This document shows positions 1 through 10,192 of a stretch of 64,000 nucleotides of DNA, piece after piece. The stretch is taken from assembly GCF_902686445.1 (NCBI RefSeq), contig NC_062221.1:34426575-34490574 (forward strand). The letters are read 5' to 3'. Origin of the DNA: Sciurus carolinensis. Its lineage: Eukaryota; Chordata; Mammalia; Rodentia; Sciuridae. The position numbers and the translations under genes are program-made. How positions within the stretch are numbered: the stretch's first letter is position 1; the number at the start of each line of letters is the position of its first letter. The notes beneath the pieces are model-generated. The model was given only the letters and a program-made list of their open reading frames with translations. It had not been told where the DNA came from and ran no database searches.

Positions 1-2931
1 TTGGTGTTTTCATAGGTTAGTAAATAAAAGGGTTTAAACTTGCTTTGTGTCATCACTAAACTAAAAACAAGGTTACTAAGAGTTATGGCCTAACAAGTGC
101 AATTCTATATACAAAGGGTCCCAAAAGTTTCAACTGTGTTTCAATTAGAGTACTATAAACAACAAAATATTTAATCTTAATAAAATAGAGTAATTTATCT
201 AAATTCAGAAATTTCATAAGAGTTGTTTCAGAATGTGAACAAAAAGGGGTAAACAAATAGGAAAGAGAAAATAAAAGGTTCTGAGTACAGAAATATATTT
301 AGTAAAAGGGAAAAGGAAATGTTTCTGGGTAAGAAAGTGCTTGTGTGATGAAATACATGAGGGTCTAAGTGCTAAGAAAGTTTGTGTGTAAGTAAAGGGC
401 AAGTTTAAACAAGTTTGCGTGTAATTAAGTTGGTTGTATGTATGTGAGACAGCTAAAGCTATTTAAGGTTTTTCCTAAGGTGAAATACTAATGTTCTGAT
501 ATAAACCAAAGTTTAATCTATATGGTAAAATGACAAGGATTTCTTAGAAACACTAATTTACTCTTAACTTCATGTCTATTAAGTTTTATTCTTTAGAACA
601 ATTAGTCTTAAAAATTGGGGTTTATACAATTATGGTTAAACAACTGTTAGAGTATTGTACTATGTTACAGAGTACATTTTTCTTTAAAAACTAAATTTGG
701 TAAGATAAAAGTGTCAAGGTAATTGTGAAATGGTCACCAGTTGTATATTAAATGTGTTCATATTTTCCAGGTATACAAGTTTTTAAAGCAGGGAATTTAT
801 CAAGCTCTGCTATTCTGCAGATTAAACTTGTCTGTAATGGTAATTTTAAACTTATAAAGAGTAAATTTTATTGGGGATTTATTTCTATCATTTAATGTTC
901 TATTATAGGACCTGCCATCAATAGGGTATATTTAAAATTTGTTACTTTTTACACTGAAATAAAGAATTTCAAATATAAATGTATTTATAAAAGTTAGAGC
1001 CTGACTTGTTTAAAGGTTAATATTGTGAAACATGAAAACATTTTGCCACTTTGACACACAAAAGGAAAGTTAAAAGCTCTCTCAGCCTTTCTTTAATTCA
1101 TGTTTTAGATACAATGTTAGATTGTGTTAATTATAAAGTTTATATAGACTCAGGAAACAGTATATATAAACTACTTAATGATATTTAAGGAAGAAGCAAA
1201 GATCAACATCAGAATTAGAACACTTAAGATCTGTAAAGAGCCACGCCTTACCTGAGATAAGGCTCTGCCTCCCACCTTACTGCATGTTAGAGTAACTCCA
1301 AAATAAGTCAGACTTCAGCTTATTTAAAGTTATAGTCAAAAGATTGGTTCTTGTTGTAAAAGTAGTGTGATCTCAAATAGGGGATATAATGTGGTTCTCA
1401 GTCAAAATTCAAGATAGTTATTATACAAGCTGAATATATTTTTACTCTTGCTAATTTCATTTTGTAAAACTGCTACCTGTTAATGTTTTTCAGAAGTAGC
1501 TGCTTCAAGAACACACAACCTAGGTAACTTGTGATAATAAGCCATCACCTATAGAACAGATAATGGTAACTTCCAGTACTAATGCAGACTCCAGTTAGAC
1601 AAAAGGGTAAATAATTGTAAAGTTATAGACATTGAAGTTTAAGCCCAGTACTCTTACTTTATGACTGGTGAGACAGGCTTGCTGGATGATTAAGATCAAA
1701 CTTAGAGATTGGAATTAAATACAGAGGCCAAGAAAAAAACAGTATCTTGCCCTCAAAATCAGCCTGAACCCAGGGAATAAGAGGACTTCTCTAAGGAGTG
1801 TTGCAACTCTGGGTCACACAACCTCCTGATCAAAGAGATTGTTGAGACCACTAGAGGATGAAAAATCACTCAGTGCATCTGCTGCAGAGGAGGGTCATGG
1901 AAAAAGGGAGACATCCCTTGATGCTTCCAAAGAAAGCCACCTCATCAAGGAGACCCTGCCTAACCAATGGCACTGGTGGAGCTAAGAAGCCGCTCTTAAG
2001 TTCTCTGTGAGTGACCCCTGTGGGAACTCAGCTGACTCTTTAACAAGACAGGAACCAGGTCAATTTGACCAACTTGATCTTAGACACCCAGCAAAACAGT
2101 TAAAACCAAAATATAGCCATTCTTGGGTATTTAAAAGAAATAATAGTTAAATGTAACTTAAGATGTACACTTATATTAGCCCACTAGAATAAAGACTGGA
2201 AGCTACAAATGAAAGAAAGATTCTTCAGCAAATGTGCCTGATAACTATCAAGAGAAACTGCCAGAGTCAGAAGTTTTTAGTCAGTTTGAGGCCTGCAGAC
2301 CTTCCTAAGCTACACAGGTAGACTTAATCTATGTTTGCTCATATGATTATCTATCCCTAAGTAACAGAAATATAGAGATCTCTACTAAACACAGGTTATA
2401 CCAATAAAGGGATATTTTACAAAAATCAGATGACATTAAGTAGCTTAACTATATTTTCTGGGGACATCTATGACATTAAGAGTTAAATGTTGTGTTTACA
2501 TTCCTGATAACCTGGACAATGTTAAAAGTCCCCAAATAAAGGCCTTGTCCTCTCCAGCCTTTGTTAGGCCTAGTTATGGGAACAATTTCTCAGTTCTTCT
2601 ACCTCCTGGTGAGAGATTGACTTCTGTCATTTTCATGATACTCAGTGGCATGTTCCAGATGCTGCAACATTTACTTTGTACTAATCTCATTTCAGTACTC
2701 ATGTCTTTTTGTTCTTCTATCATAGAAGCACCCACCCCCAGATGACTTTACAACCTGCTCTTCCCCAACCAGACTTCTACCTTGGATCCCTCAATTGACC
2801 TGATTTTTAAAAAAGGAACTCCAAACTACTTACCCCTTGCTGCCTCCTTTCAGCTTCAAAGCAGCCAGAATGATCGGTGCCCCCTTTCTTTTCCTTACAG
2901 CAGTTCGGAGTTCCTAAAGCAAAAGGGGGGA
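1..2931 (+). mobile_element. ERV1-like provirus, degenerate internal region (3' part, enters from left edge)
   Basis: This is AT-rich sequence without a sizeable reading frame that leads directly into a polypurine tract and a complete LTR, so I read it as the decayed interior of a plus-strand endogenous retrovirus. The last 100 bases before the LTR (cttacagcagttcggagttc, then cctaaagcaaaaggggg) resemble the 3' end of MER4-group ERV1 elements; this is from memory and unchecked. No gag, pol or env motif survives that I can read. The element extends left beyond the window, so its 5' LTR is not visible. The 91-codon frame at 2470-2745 has no recognisable homology and I do not call it a gene. Confidence 0.65.
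2916..2931 (+). other. Polypurine tract of the left-edge provirus
   Basis: The run aaagcaaaaggggggA sits immediately before the TG that opens the LTR at 2932. In retroviruses this tract primes plus-strand DNA synthesis. Its presence shows that the LTR at 2932-3474 is a 3' LTR rather than a solo LTR. Confidence 0.75.
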
Positions 2932-3474
2932 TGAAGTCAGTATTAAGAACAGACAGTTAGTGTAGAAATAGGGGATCGGGTCAAATTGAGGAAATGGAGG
3001 CCATAAAGCCATCTGCCTCTGGAAGCTGGAGACTGCCCCTGGAAGAATGGAATATCAAGGATCTCCTGAGGCCATTGATTACCAAATTTACCTGCCTTTA
3101 TCAAGGACTGCAAACAAAGGGCTGCTAATTGGTGCCCCCTGGGCCCTTATCTGCCTGAATCACCCTGGCCCTCCCCCTGCCCATGGTTTCTCACTTAATG
3201 CAAAACCAGGCCTAGTCAGGTAGGCAGGAGGGAGAGATAAGGGGGGAGAAACCTGGAGAACAAAAGAGACCTTAACCTATAAAAGATGTAGGGTGCACTC
3301 ACTTCTTGGGACTTTTAGAACATCAGCCATGGCCCCCTTCTTCCTGCTGAGAGTAGTCTGTATTATTAACTTTAAATAAAACCTGCTTAATATGCTCGTC
3401 TTGGCGTGCTTCTCTAGTGTTCAATCTTCAACATTAGAAGGAGCAGAACTTGTCACTGGTAAATGGTGGTATCA
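2932..3474 (+). mobile_element. LTR copy A, 3' LTR of left-edge provirus (LTR family 1)
   Basis: The 543-bp LTR opens TGAAGTCAG and closes GGTGGTATCA, giving the expected TG...CA ends with a short inverted repeat. It has a TATA box (TATAAAA, 3278-3284) and a polyadenylation signal (AATAAA, 3375-3380), in the order expected for U3-R-U5. Four more copies of the same LTR lie within the next 6.5 kb (3475-3932 minus, 5064-5621 minus, 7575-8541 plus, 7430-9908 plus); aligning them defined the ends. The following GTAG (3475-3478) would be its target-site duplication, but the other copy is off the left edge. Confidence 0.85.
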
Positions 3475-3932
3475 GTAGTATAATATAGACTTCTCCCAGG
3501 AGGGAAAAGGGGGCCATGGCTGATGTTCTCGAATCCCAGAGAAGTGAGTGCACCCAACATCTTTTATAGGTTAGGGTCTCCTTTGTTCTGTTCTCTCCCC
3601 CCTTATCTCTCCTTCCTGCCTATGTGACTACTGACTGGGCCCAGGAGTTGCTGGTGATATAGCAAAAAAGGTGAGCACCAGATGGCAAGGGGAGGACGTG
3701 AGTGATTCAGGCAGGTAAGGACCCAGGGGGCATTAATTAGCAGCTCCTTCCTGTAGTCCTTGACCAGGCAGGCAAATTTGGTAATCAATGGTCTCCGGAG
3801 ATCCTTGACATTCCATTCTCACAGGGGCAGTCTCCAACTTCCAGATGCAGATGGCTTTCATGGCCTCCATTTCCTCAATTTGACCTGATCCCCTATTTCT
3901 ACACTAACTGCCTGTCCCCATTTCTGGCTCCA
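3475..3932 (-). mobile_element. LTR copy B, antisense, truncated at the junction with copy A
   Basis: On the minus strand this reads as LTR family 1 from its TGGAGCCAG start (3932) through U3 and the TATA region, then stops just before the polyadenylation signal at 3475, exactly where copy A ends. The missing R-U5 part should lie beyond the left edge, on the other side of the copy A provirus. I therefore read copy B as the target into which the plus-strand provirus inserted. No polypurine tract lies at its U3 edge, so copy B was probably a solo LTR. Confidence 0.8.
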
Positions 3933-5063
3933 AAATGACTGGAGGCTGGAGGCAGGAAGCAGACCTCGGATTAGCAAACTGTGCAGCGGTGGAGTCAATC
4001 AAACACCTGATGGGGCTCATCTTCAGGGCAAAAAATGGTCTAGGGTTAAAGCAAGGATCTGAATTTTATAGGCTTCATTTAGGGTAGGACTGGAGGGTAG
4101 TTCCTGGGATTCATTATATTGAGGTTAGCTGATCCATTAGGGTGAGACAGGAGTGTGGATAGGGAATTTCCTGGGACTTATTGTAATGGGGGTCAGCTAA
4201 ACAATTAAGGTGTAGGTTCAGGCGCCAGCCAGGTTCGAGTTCCTTTTATGTTCCCTTCCTGCCTTCCCTCTGACTGAGACCTGGGCTTTTAAATAAAAAG
4301 TTTCAATTGTAGCCCAGATAAGGCAAGTGGGAAAACAGCTGCAGATAAGGAAAATGTCCTTGGATTTATTTTCTGTAAGAAAAATGTGGCTCAGTTTGGG
4401 TCCCAAGGCAGCTCAGACCCTTGAATCCAGGGGAGCAAGCACTCTGGGGTGCCCGGTCTGAGTCATGGCCCAACGACTGCACCCAGAAAACCACTCCGGA
4501 CATGGGAGCTTACATCAGAGATTTTATTAGGTGGATGGCCAGAGGATCCTCTCTCAGGGGAGCTTCTCTTAAGTAGTGGAGTTTTGCAGGCTAATGACAA
4601 TCAGTCCAACTGCTGAGGAGGAAGTTCATAGGCTGACAAGTGGGCCAATGGCTGCTGAGAATGTTTGCAGGCTGACAAGCAGACCAATAGCTGACTAGGA
4701 TGGTCCCACACTGACCATCTGGATTGTAAGATGGGAGAGGAAGAAATGGCTGCAGCGTAAGGGTGGGGGAGTGATAAATGATTGCAGCTTTATATTATAT
4801 TTTCCATATCCTTCAGTTATTATGTAGGACACCTTTGATTTATGGCCCTTTTTATTGTTTCCTCATAGGTTATCCCTGAGTTGGGACCCTCGTGTCTCTC
4901 TGAGTGTTCTAATCTACTCATTTTATAAAGAACAATTAGCATTGGTTAGATCCTGCTAACTTAATTACCATGTTAAAGACCTGAGATACTAGGTGGTAGG
5001 GCTTTATTGTATGACTTTGGTGTGGTGTGTGTGTGTGGTGGGGTGGGATTCAGCCCATACTAG
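3933..5063 (-). mobile_element. Unclassified LTR-type sequence, minus strand, interrupted by a solo LTR
   Basis: Read on the minus strand, this stretch has two imperfect direct repeats of about 60 bp (plus-strand 4080-4131 and 4139-4200; shared core tcccaggaa...cccta), followed downstream by cctataaaattcag, which resembles a TATA box. Enhancer-like repeats followed by a TATA box suggest a U3 region, but I cannot fix both ends or find a polyadenylation signal. It is interrupted at 4374-4799 by a solo LTR. The right part (4805-5063) is AT-rich with a short GT/GGGGT tract at 5018-5047. The family is not recognised. Confidence 0.4.
4374..4799 (-). mobile_element. Solo LTR of the gammaretrovirus-like family seen at 23065-27202, perfect TTTTC duplication
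   Basis: On the minus strand the 426-bp unit starts ATATAATATAAAGC (the first bases of the family's TGTAATATAAAGC, with decay at the G) and ends CATTTTTCTTACA. It is flanked by TTTTC at 4369-4373 and again at 4800-4804, a perfect 5-bp target-site duplication. U3 carries an inverted CCAAT motif twice (plus-strand ccaatggctg and ccaatagctg) inside a tandem duplication, and AATAAA lies near plus-strand 4525. The ends and U3 match the copy at 10525-10986 and the provirus LTRs, though diverged. Confidence 0.85.
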
Positions 5064-5621
5064 TGATATCGCCGTTTACCAATGACGAGTTCTGCTTCCT
5101 CTAATGTTGAAGTTTGAACACTAGAGAAGCATGCCAAGGTCAGCATATTAAGCAGGTTTTATTTAAAAGTGGTAATAATACAGACTTCTACGGGGAGGGA
5201 AAAGGGGGTCATGGCTGATGTTCTAAAGTCCCAAGAAGTGAGCACACCCTATATCTTTTATAGGCTAGGGTCTCCTTTGTTCTCCAGTTCTCTCCCGGCT
5301 TATCTTTCCTTCCTGCCTACGTGACTAGGCCTGGTTTTGCAGGTGAGATGTAAAAAGTGAGAAGTGGATGGGGCAGGGAGAGGGCAAAAGTGATTCAGTC
5401 AGGCAAGGGCTCGGGGGGCATAACTTAGCCGCTCCTTACTTGCAGTCCTTGATGAGGGCAGTTAAATTTGGTAATCAATGAGCTCCACAGATTCTTAATA
5501 TTCCATTCTCTCAGGGCAGTCTCCAACTTCCAGAGGCAGATGGCTTTCATGGCCTTCATTTCCTCCATTTGACCCAATCCCCTATTTCTACACTAACTGC
5601 CTGTCCCCAATTCTGGCGTCA
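5064..5621 (-). mobile_element. LTR copy C, antisense, near-complete solo LTR (LTR family 1)
   Basis: The 558-bp minus-strand copy of LTR family 1 starts TGACGCCAGAATTGGGG (at 5621) and ends GGCGATATCA (at 5064). The TATA box and AATAAA are both present. Flanks are CTAG (5060-5063) and CCAG (5622-5625), a 4-bp duplication with one mismatch, which suggests a solo LTR rather than the end of a neighbouring provirus. It is the most complete antisense copy and served as the reference for the ends of the others. Confidence 0.82.
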
Positions 5622-5788
5622 CCAGCAGGAATAATATGTATGTGCCTGTTATTGTTCATACCAATATACTGCTTAAAATTTTTAAAACTGTTATTTTATA
5701 TTTGTTCATTTCCAATAAGAAAATTAATTTGCTCAATCTATTTACAATGATTATCCAGCATCTTTTAAAGATATTCACACCTATCCAA

Positions 5789-6001
5789 GTGCAGAGACTC
5801 ACACCTGTAACCCCAGCAACTGTTTCAACCCCTGGATGAAACAGGAAGATCACATGTTCAAAGTCAGCCTTAGTAATTTAGCGAGGCCCTAAGTAATTTA
5901 GTGAGACCCTCTCTCAAAATAAAGAATAAAAAAGGACTGGGGAATATTGTTCAGTGGTTAAGTGCCCCTGAGTTCAATCCCCAGTAAGGGGGAAAAAAAA
6001 A
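5789..6001 (+). mobile_element. B1-dID type SINE
   Basis: The left half is B1/7SL-like (gactcacacctgtaacccca, later aagatcacatgttcaaagtc), with a repeated aatttagtgagaccct segment. An A-rich linker then leads to an ID-like right half (actggggaatattgttcagt through ttcaatccccagta) and a poly(A) tail. This two-part arrangement is typical of squirrel-lineage rodents. It is moderately diverged and no clear target-site duplication was found. Confidence 0.85.
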
Positions 6002-6803
6002 TAGTTAATTTTATATGATTTTAAATTACTATTAGTTTTTACCACATAAGTATACATTAAAATGGAAATCCAGATGTAATTTTACATAGCTATTAAACAA
6101 CCACAATTGACTCATCAATCAAAATTTTTTCTCAAGTCCTAATTCAATGAATAATTTAGAACTCTCTCAATTTAAGTGAATTTTTTTAAAAATGGCATAG
6201 AAATGTACTTAACAATTAGTACATATTTCATATATAAATTGTTGATCTTTTAAAATATTTCAGAACTTTTTTCTGAGTATATTAATTTAGAAAATATTAT
6301 TGCTAAAATTAAATGTGAAACATGTACTAGATCAAACTACCCTAATTTGCAGTGTGACAAATTAGTAGTCTATAGTTTTGCTTATCAATTTTTCTGCAAA
6401 AAGTAATCTGCATGTCCATAACTAAGAGCCAAGAATCTTAATTCACTCATTTCCATCAATGTTCTATGATGAATCACATTAATTCTAGTTCTAATATTTA
6501 AGAGTTGTCCATTTTATGCTTCGAATATAGCCCATGCTTCTCTACCACTGTGACTTACTTTTAAAATGAGCAAGTTCTTTCTCTTCCTCTCTTCCTCCCC
6601 CTCCTTAATCTTGCTCTCTCCCTAACATTAGGGGAAACAGGATTACCTTTCCCTACCTAGAATGAGTTATCTGTCTTTCAGTACACAGCCCTCATATGAA
6701 CATGTAATTCAGACTTGGGGATGACACCAAATCGAAGAAATGACTCTCTCTCTCTCTCATATTAATATGTGAATTAAAACTACAAATAGAGAACACCTAA
6801 AAT
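6002..6803. other. AT-rich spacer, no recognised feature
   Basis: Apart from a short CT run near 6744-6758 and a CT-rich patch at 6580-6620, I see no gene, RNA or recognisable repeat here. Reading frames are short and interrupted. Confidence 0.5.
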
Positions 6804-6807
6804 GTAG

Positions 6808-7394
6808 TGTGAAAGAGGAGAGACCCCTTTATAAAAAGGAAAAGGTAGAGATCTTCTGATATAAAACAAGTATATCTAGTTAAGATTGACCAAACCAAAA
6901 TGGGTGCAAATAAAATCATTGAGCTGTGCTGACTGTGGTAAATACAAGGACAGTACCCGAGATAAAATAATGTGGCCATAAGTTAAGGATATTGTGACCA
7001 TTTCTGTGAAGCAACCCATACTTTCAGAGGCCACAGAAACTGCCTGTTTCAGATATAGGCAGTCGGGCTGCCATGCCTACCTCGCCCTGCTAACCTGCCA
7101 GGTGCAGCCTGAAATAGGTAAGCTGGAGCTGGCTGCTTGCACTCCTTGGGGAAAAAAAAAAGGAAAAAGGAAAAAGGTCCCTATTGTAAGCCTGCCAGGA
7201 TTTTTTTTATGGTTTTCACTTTAAAAACGAGCTTGCTGAAGTCACTCCCCATTACTACTGCCCCTCTTGGAGTAGTGGTCCTGACATGTCAGTCTGTTTT
7301 CGTTTTCTTTTTTTGCTCTTTTCCCAAAATAAACTTTTTTCCTACTTTAGTTTCTGGTGGTCTCACTATGTGTCAATAACTGGACCCCACAACA
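6808..7394 (+). mobile_element. Solo LTR, ERV1-like, perfect GTAG duplication
   Basis: The 587-bp unit begins TGTGAAAGAGGAGAGACCCC and ends TGGACCCCACAACA, with GTAG on both sides (6804-6807 and 7395-7398). The 3' half has an AATAAA (about 7329-7334) some 60 bp before the end, as expected for R-U5. Upstream lies an A/G-rich block (7149-7176) that produces the overlapping short frames at 6994-7224 and 7137-7379; these are not genes. The family is not named with confidence; the ends and 4-bp duplication fit ERV1. Confidence 0.75.
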
Positions 7395-7574
7395 GTAGTC
7401 TTTGAATCACCTCTTTGAGAGTCCTCTCTTGAAGCCAGAATTAAAGACAGGCAGTTAGAGTAGAATAGGTAATTGGGTCGAATAGAGAAAATGGAGGCTG
7501 ATCTGAGTCTGGAAAGTTTGAAATCACCCTTAAGAGATTGGAATGCTCATGTCTCCAGAGCCCTTTGATACCAC

Positions 7575-8541
7575 TTAAGCCAGAATTGGGGACAGGCAGT
7601 TAGGGAGAATGGAATGTTAAGGATCTCGGAAACCTATTGATTACCAAATTTACCACCCTTGTCAGGGACTACAGACAAAGAACTGCTAATTAACATCCCC
7701 TGGGACCCCTTGCTGCATCACTTTGGCCCTCCCCCTGCCCATCTCACCTGCAAAACCGCCTAGTGACATAGGAAGGAAGGAGAGATAAGGGAGGAGAGAA
7801 CTGAAGAACAAGAGACCTGAACCTATAAAAGATGTAGGGTGCACTCACTTCTTGGGACTCTAGAACATCAGCCATGGCCCCCTTCTCCCTCCCTGCAGAA
7901 TTTTGTATTATTACCTTTAAATAAAACCTGCTTAATATGCTTCTCTTGGTGTGCTTCTCTAGTGTTTAAACTTCAACATTAGAAGAAGCAGAACTCCTCA
8001 CCTGTAAATGATAGTATTGTTGTGCCCAAAGGCTTGAGACCCCACAAAGACCACCAGAGACCACGATCAATGCAAGCAACAAAGAGTCATTTATTAGCAA
8101 GCTCGAGCCTGGTCCTCCGCGCCCTCAGTGACCGGTGACGCTAAGAGGCCCCGAACCCTCGTTTAGCAGGGTTTTTATAATGAAAGGCAAGCAGTTTTAC
8201 AGTGTCCTTTTAATTGGTTAACATTTGAATAGCTAAACATTAGTCCTCCTCTGGTTGGGTCCTACCAATCTATTTGATTCTCTTTGGGTCCCGCCAGAAC
8301 TGAACGGTCCTAGTGGAAGAAGGGAGGAGGGAAGGGGTGAACTATGCAGAAGAGTCCGGGCTAAGCCCCCCCTGTTCTTGATAGATAGGGTTTCCAGGCA
8401 ACCGCACATTCCTCAGACAAATATCTCTTAACAACCTTGGTAAGCACAGGGGCCCAGCAGTCCTGTTTGTCCTGTATTGCCTGCATCTGGGTGATTGAGA
8501 CAGTTAGCAGCACAGATACTACCCTGTTCTCAACAGTATCA
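7575..8541 (+). mobile_element. LTR copy D (family 1) inserted into copy E, itself interrupted
   Basis: Copy D starts TTAAGCCAGAATTGGGGACAG (TG decayed to TT) and resumes at 8540 to finish its terminal CA. It has TATAAAA at 7824-7830 and AATAAA at about 7920-7925. About 100 bp of U3 present in copies A and C is deleted directly after the cagttag motif. Flanks in the host LTR are CCAC (7571-7574) and CCAT (8542-8545), a 4-bp duplication with one mismatch. Two bases before its end it is split by the solo LTR at 8018-8535. Confidence 0.82.
8018..8535 (-). mobile_element. Solo LTR, antisense, inserted in LTR copy D, perfect GTAT duplication
   Basis: The 518-bp unit reads on the minus strand from TGTTGAGAACAGGG to GGGCACAACA, with GTAT on both sides (8014-8017, 8536-8539). 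On the minus strand it has TTATAAAAACCC as TATA box and AATAAATGACTC as polyadenylation region, both in the expected order. Its R-U5 part (plus strand aagctcgagcctgg and tgttgtgccca) is shared with the solo LTR at 9007-9399, so the two are related subfamilies. The 4-bp duplication points to an ERV1-like integrase rather than an ERVK type, which usually makes 6 bp. Confidence 0.88.
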
Positions 8542-8647
8542 CCATCCCTCCCAAAATGGTTGTTAATGAAGCAGCTCCTGAGCAGACCAGGGAGCTACTA
8601 ATCAATGCCCCCTGGGTTGCTGCTCCTTTCCTGCCTAGTGCTCCAGC

Positions 8648-9584
8648 TGTCATGGGCTGACAGATTTGGCTCCTTGGAAATTTGACAGACCAGGTTATGT
8701 GGGCAATGACCAGACTCCATTTTGCTCTGAGACTCCATGTTATGTAGGAAATGCTTCTCCCACGGGAACGCCCTGCCTCTGTACCCATCATCAGTTACTT
8801 AACATGACATGTTTAGCAATGCAAAATGACAATTCTCATGAAATGAAAAATTGTTCTCTTTTGATTCCTATTGCTCCTAAACAATGTATCATGTGAACAG
8901 TGATTGTGTGGATGTTAGTAACCATTCCTTAGTTTGTACCTAGGTAAAGGTCGTTTTGACCCACTACCTCCTCTGTTGAAGATCTCATGATGTTAGTTTG
9001 TAATTTTGTTGTGCCCAGATCACAAATCCTCAAAGATCACCAGGGAGCCATCTCCAATGCAAAAGCAAAAGGGTCTTTATTGCAAGCTCGAGCTTGGACT
9101 AACAGCGTTCACTGATGCAACAGGTACTGGCTGAGAGTCCTGAGTCTCAATTCAGTGGGATTTTTATGAGCTCCACAGTAGAGTGGGAAATTTGAACAAA
9201 GCAAAGTACATGATTGGCTGATCTTTCAGCATGTGTGGTTTGGCATGTTTCCATTGGCTTAGAGTACCCAGATCTTAACATATTGACATATACAGTTTGG
9301 AATGTTAGGCATTGGTTCGTTAGCTTCCGATAACCTAGGCCTGAAATCTTTCATGCCCTAAATGCAGCCTGTCATGGCCACGGTTCATCTCCCTTTTCAA
9401 TTTCAATCATATGATTGATATGATTTTTGGTATAAGAACCCCTACAACCCTAGGTTGGGGCTGTTCTCCCAACAGCCATTTTTGGGACATTGTATGAGAC
9501 AGTCAGCCAACTGACTTAATAAAGACTCTCAAATGTGAACTTCTCACTGGTGATCGCTCTGTTCTTAAGTTGTGCCCCATAACA
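8648..9584 (+). mobile_element. ERV1-like LTR inserted in copy E, itself interrupted
   Basis: Two pieces (8648-9006 and 9404-9584) form one plus-strand LTR of about 540 bp that starts TGTCATGGGCTGACAG and ends TGCCCCATAACA. U3 lies in the first piece; a TATA-like tggtataagaaccc and the polyadenylation signal in cttaataaagactc lie in the second. Flanks in copy E are CAGC (8644-8647) and CACC (9585-9588), one mismatch. The interruption is the solo LTR at 9007-9399. The ERV1 assignment rests on general layout, not a database match. Confidence 0.7.
9007..9399 (-). mobile_element. Solo LTR, antisense, inserted in the 8648-9584 LTR, perfect ATTT duplication
   Basis: The 393-bp unit reads on the minus strand from TGAAAAGGGAGATG to TGGGCACAACA and is flanked by ATTT (9003-9006 and 9400-9403). 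It shares the R-U5 sequence of the 8018-8535 LTR (minus-strand ccaagctcgagcttgca...) but has a different U3. Removing it rejoins the two halves of the host LTR without loss, which supports the ends chosen. Confidence 0.82.
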
Positions 9585-9908
9585 CACCTTGTCCCTTACA
9601 GCCCACTTGCTCACCCCCTGGCTATTCCACCAACATCACCCAGTCATCATACAGGATAAAGGAAAATGAACAAGATAAGGAAAAAGAATACAGGAGAACA
9701 AAGGAAACTTTAGTCAATAAAAGGGGCAGGGCACTCTCACTTGGGATACCAGAATACCTGCCATGGCCCCCTTCTCCCTCCTGGGAGAAGTCTGTGTTAC
9801 TACCTTTAAATAAAACTCACTTTATATGCTTGTCTTGTCATGCTTCTCTAATGTTCAAAGTTCAACATTTGAGGAAACAGAACTCCTCACCAATAACCTG
9901 CAGTATCA

Positions 9909-10192
9909 CTCTTCCTCCTCTCAAGCAGAATCACAGCCTCTGGGACAGGAATCCCCTATGCTTCTCCCTTTTGAGCAAAGCAATAAAATTAATTTTTCCT
10001 TTTTCTCAAAAACCTGTCCTTGTAATTGGATTGACATTGGGGATAAGCACCAAGTTTCAGTAACAATTCAATGGGAAAAACAGTTATATGTACATTGAAC
10101 ACAATAACAACTCACACTCAAGAGTGAAACATTGTTGGTGAATAAGGACATCATTAGTCAAACAAATTTTAAGCAAATTATTTTATACATGA
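9909..10192. other. Spacer, possibly the tail of an older LTR
   Basis: After the CTCT duplication the sequence contains AATAAA (about 9983) followed by a T-rich, CTC-containing stretch that looks like R-U5 of an LTR. I could not fix its ends, so this is only a suggestion. The rest is unremarkable AT-rich DNA. Confidence 0.3.

Larger units (their letters stand above)
7430..9908 (+). mobile_element. LTR copy E (family 1), solo LTR split into three pieces by nested insertions
   Basis: Three separated pieces (7430-7574, 8542-8647, 9585-9908) line up in order with the 5', middle and 3' parts of LTR family 1: TGAAGCCAGAATT start, then the segment around aatgccccctggg, then the AATAAA region and the GTATCA end. 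Together they make about 567 bp after removing duplicated target bases, close to copies A (543) and C (558). The whole unit is bounded by CTCT at 7426-7429 and 9909-9912, a perfect 4-bp duplication. The two gaps are filled by LTR copy D (7575-8541) and an ERV1-like LTR (8648-9584). The 163-codon frame at 9572-10063 crosses unrelated pieces and is not a gene. Confidence 0.85.

Noticed and set aside
3475..5621. Minus-strand provirus with copies C and B as its two LTRs
   Set aside because: No polypurine tract precedes B and no primer site follows C; C has its own near-matching 4-bp flanks, and the sequence between does not look like a retroviral interior.
8519..8896. Overlapping 90- and 76-codon frames
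   Set aside because: They span the junction of copy D, copy E and the ERV1-like LTR; no domain.
9572..10063. 163-codon open frame
   Set aside because: It starts in one LTR, crosses the 3' piece of copy E and runs into spacer; the protein has no domain and the segments have different origins.
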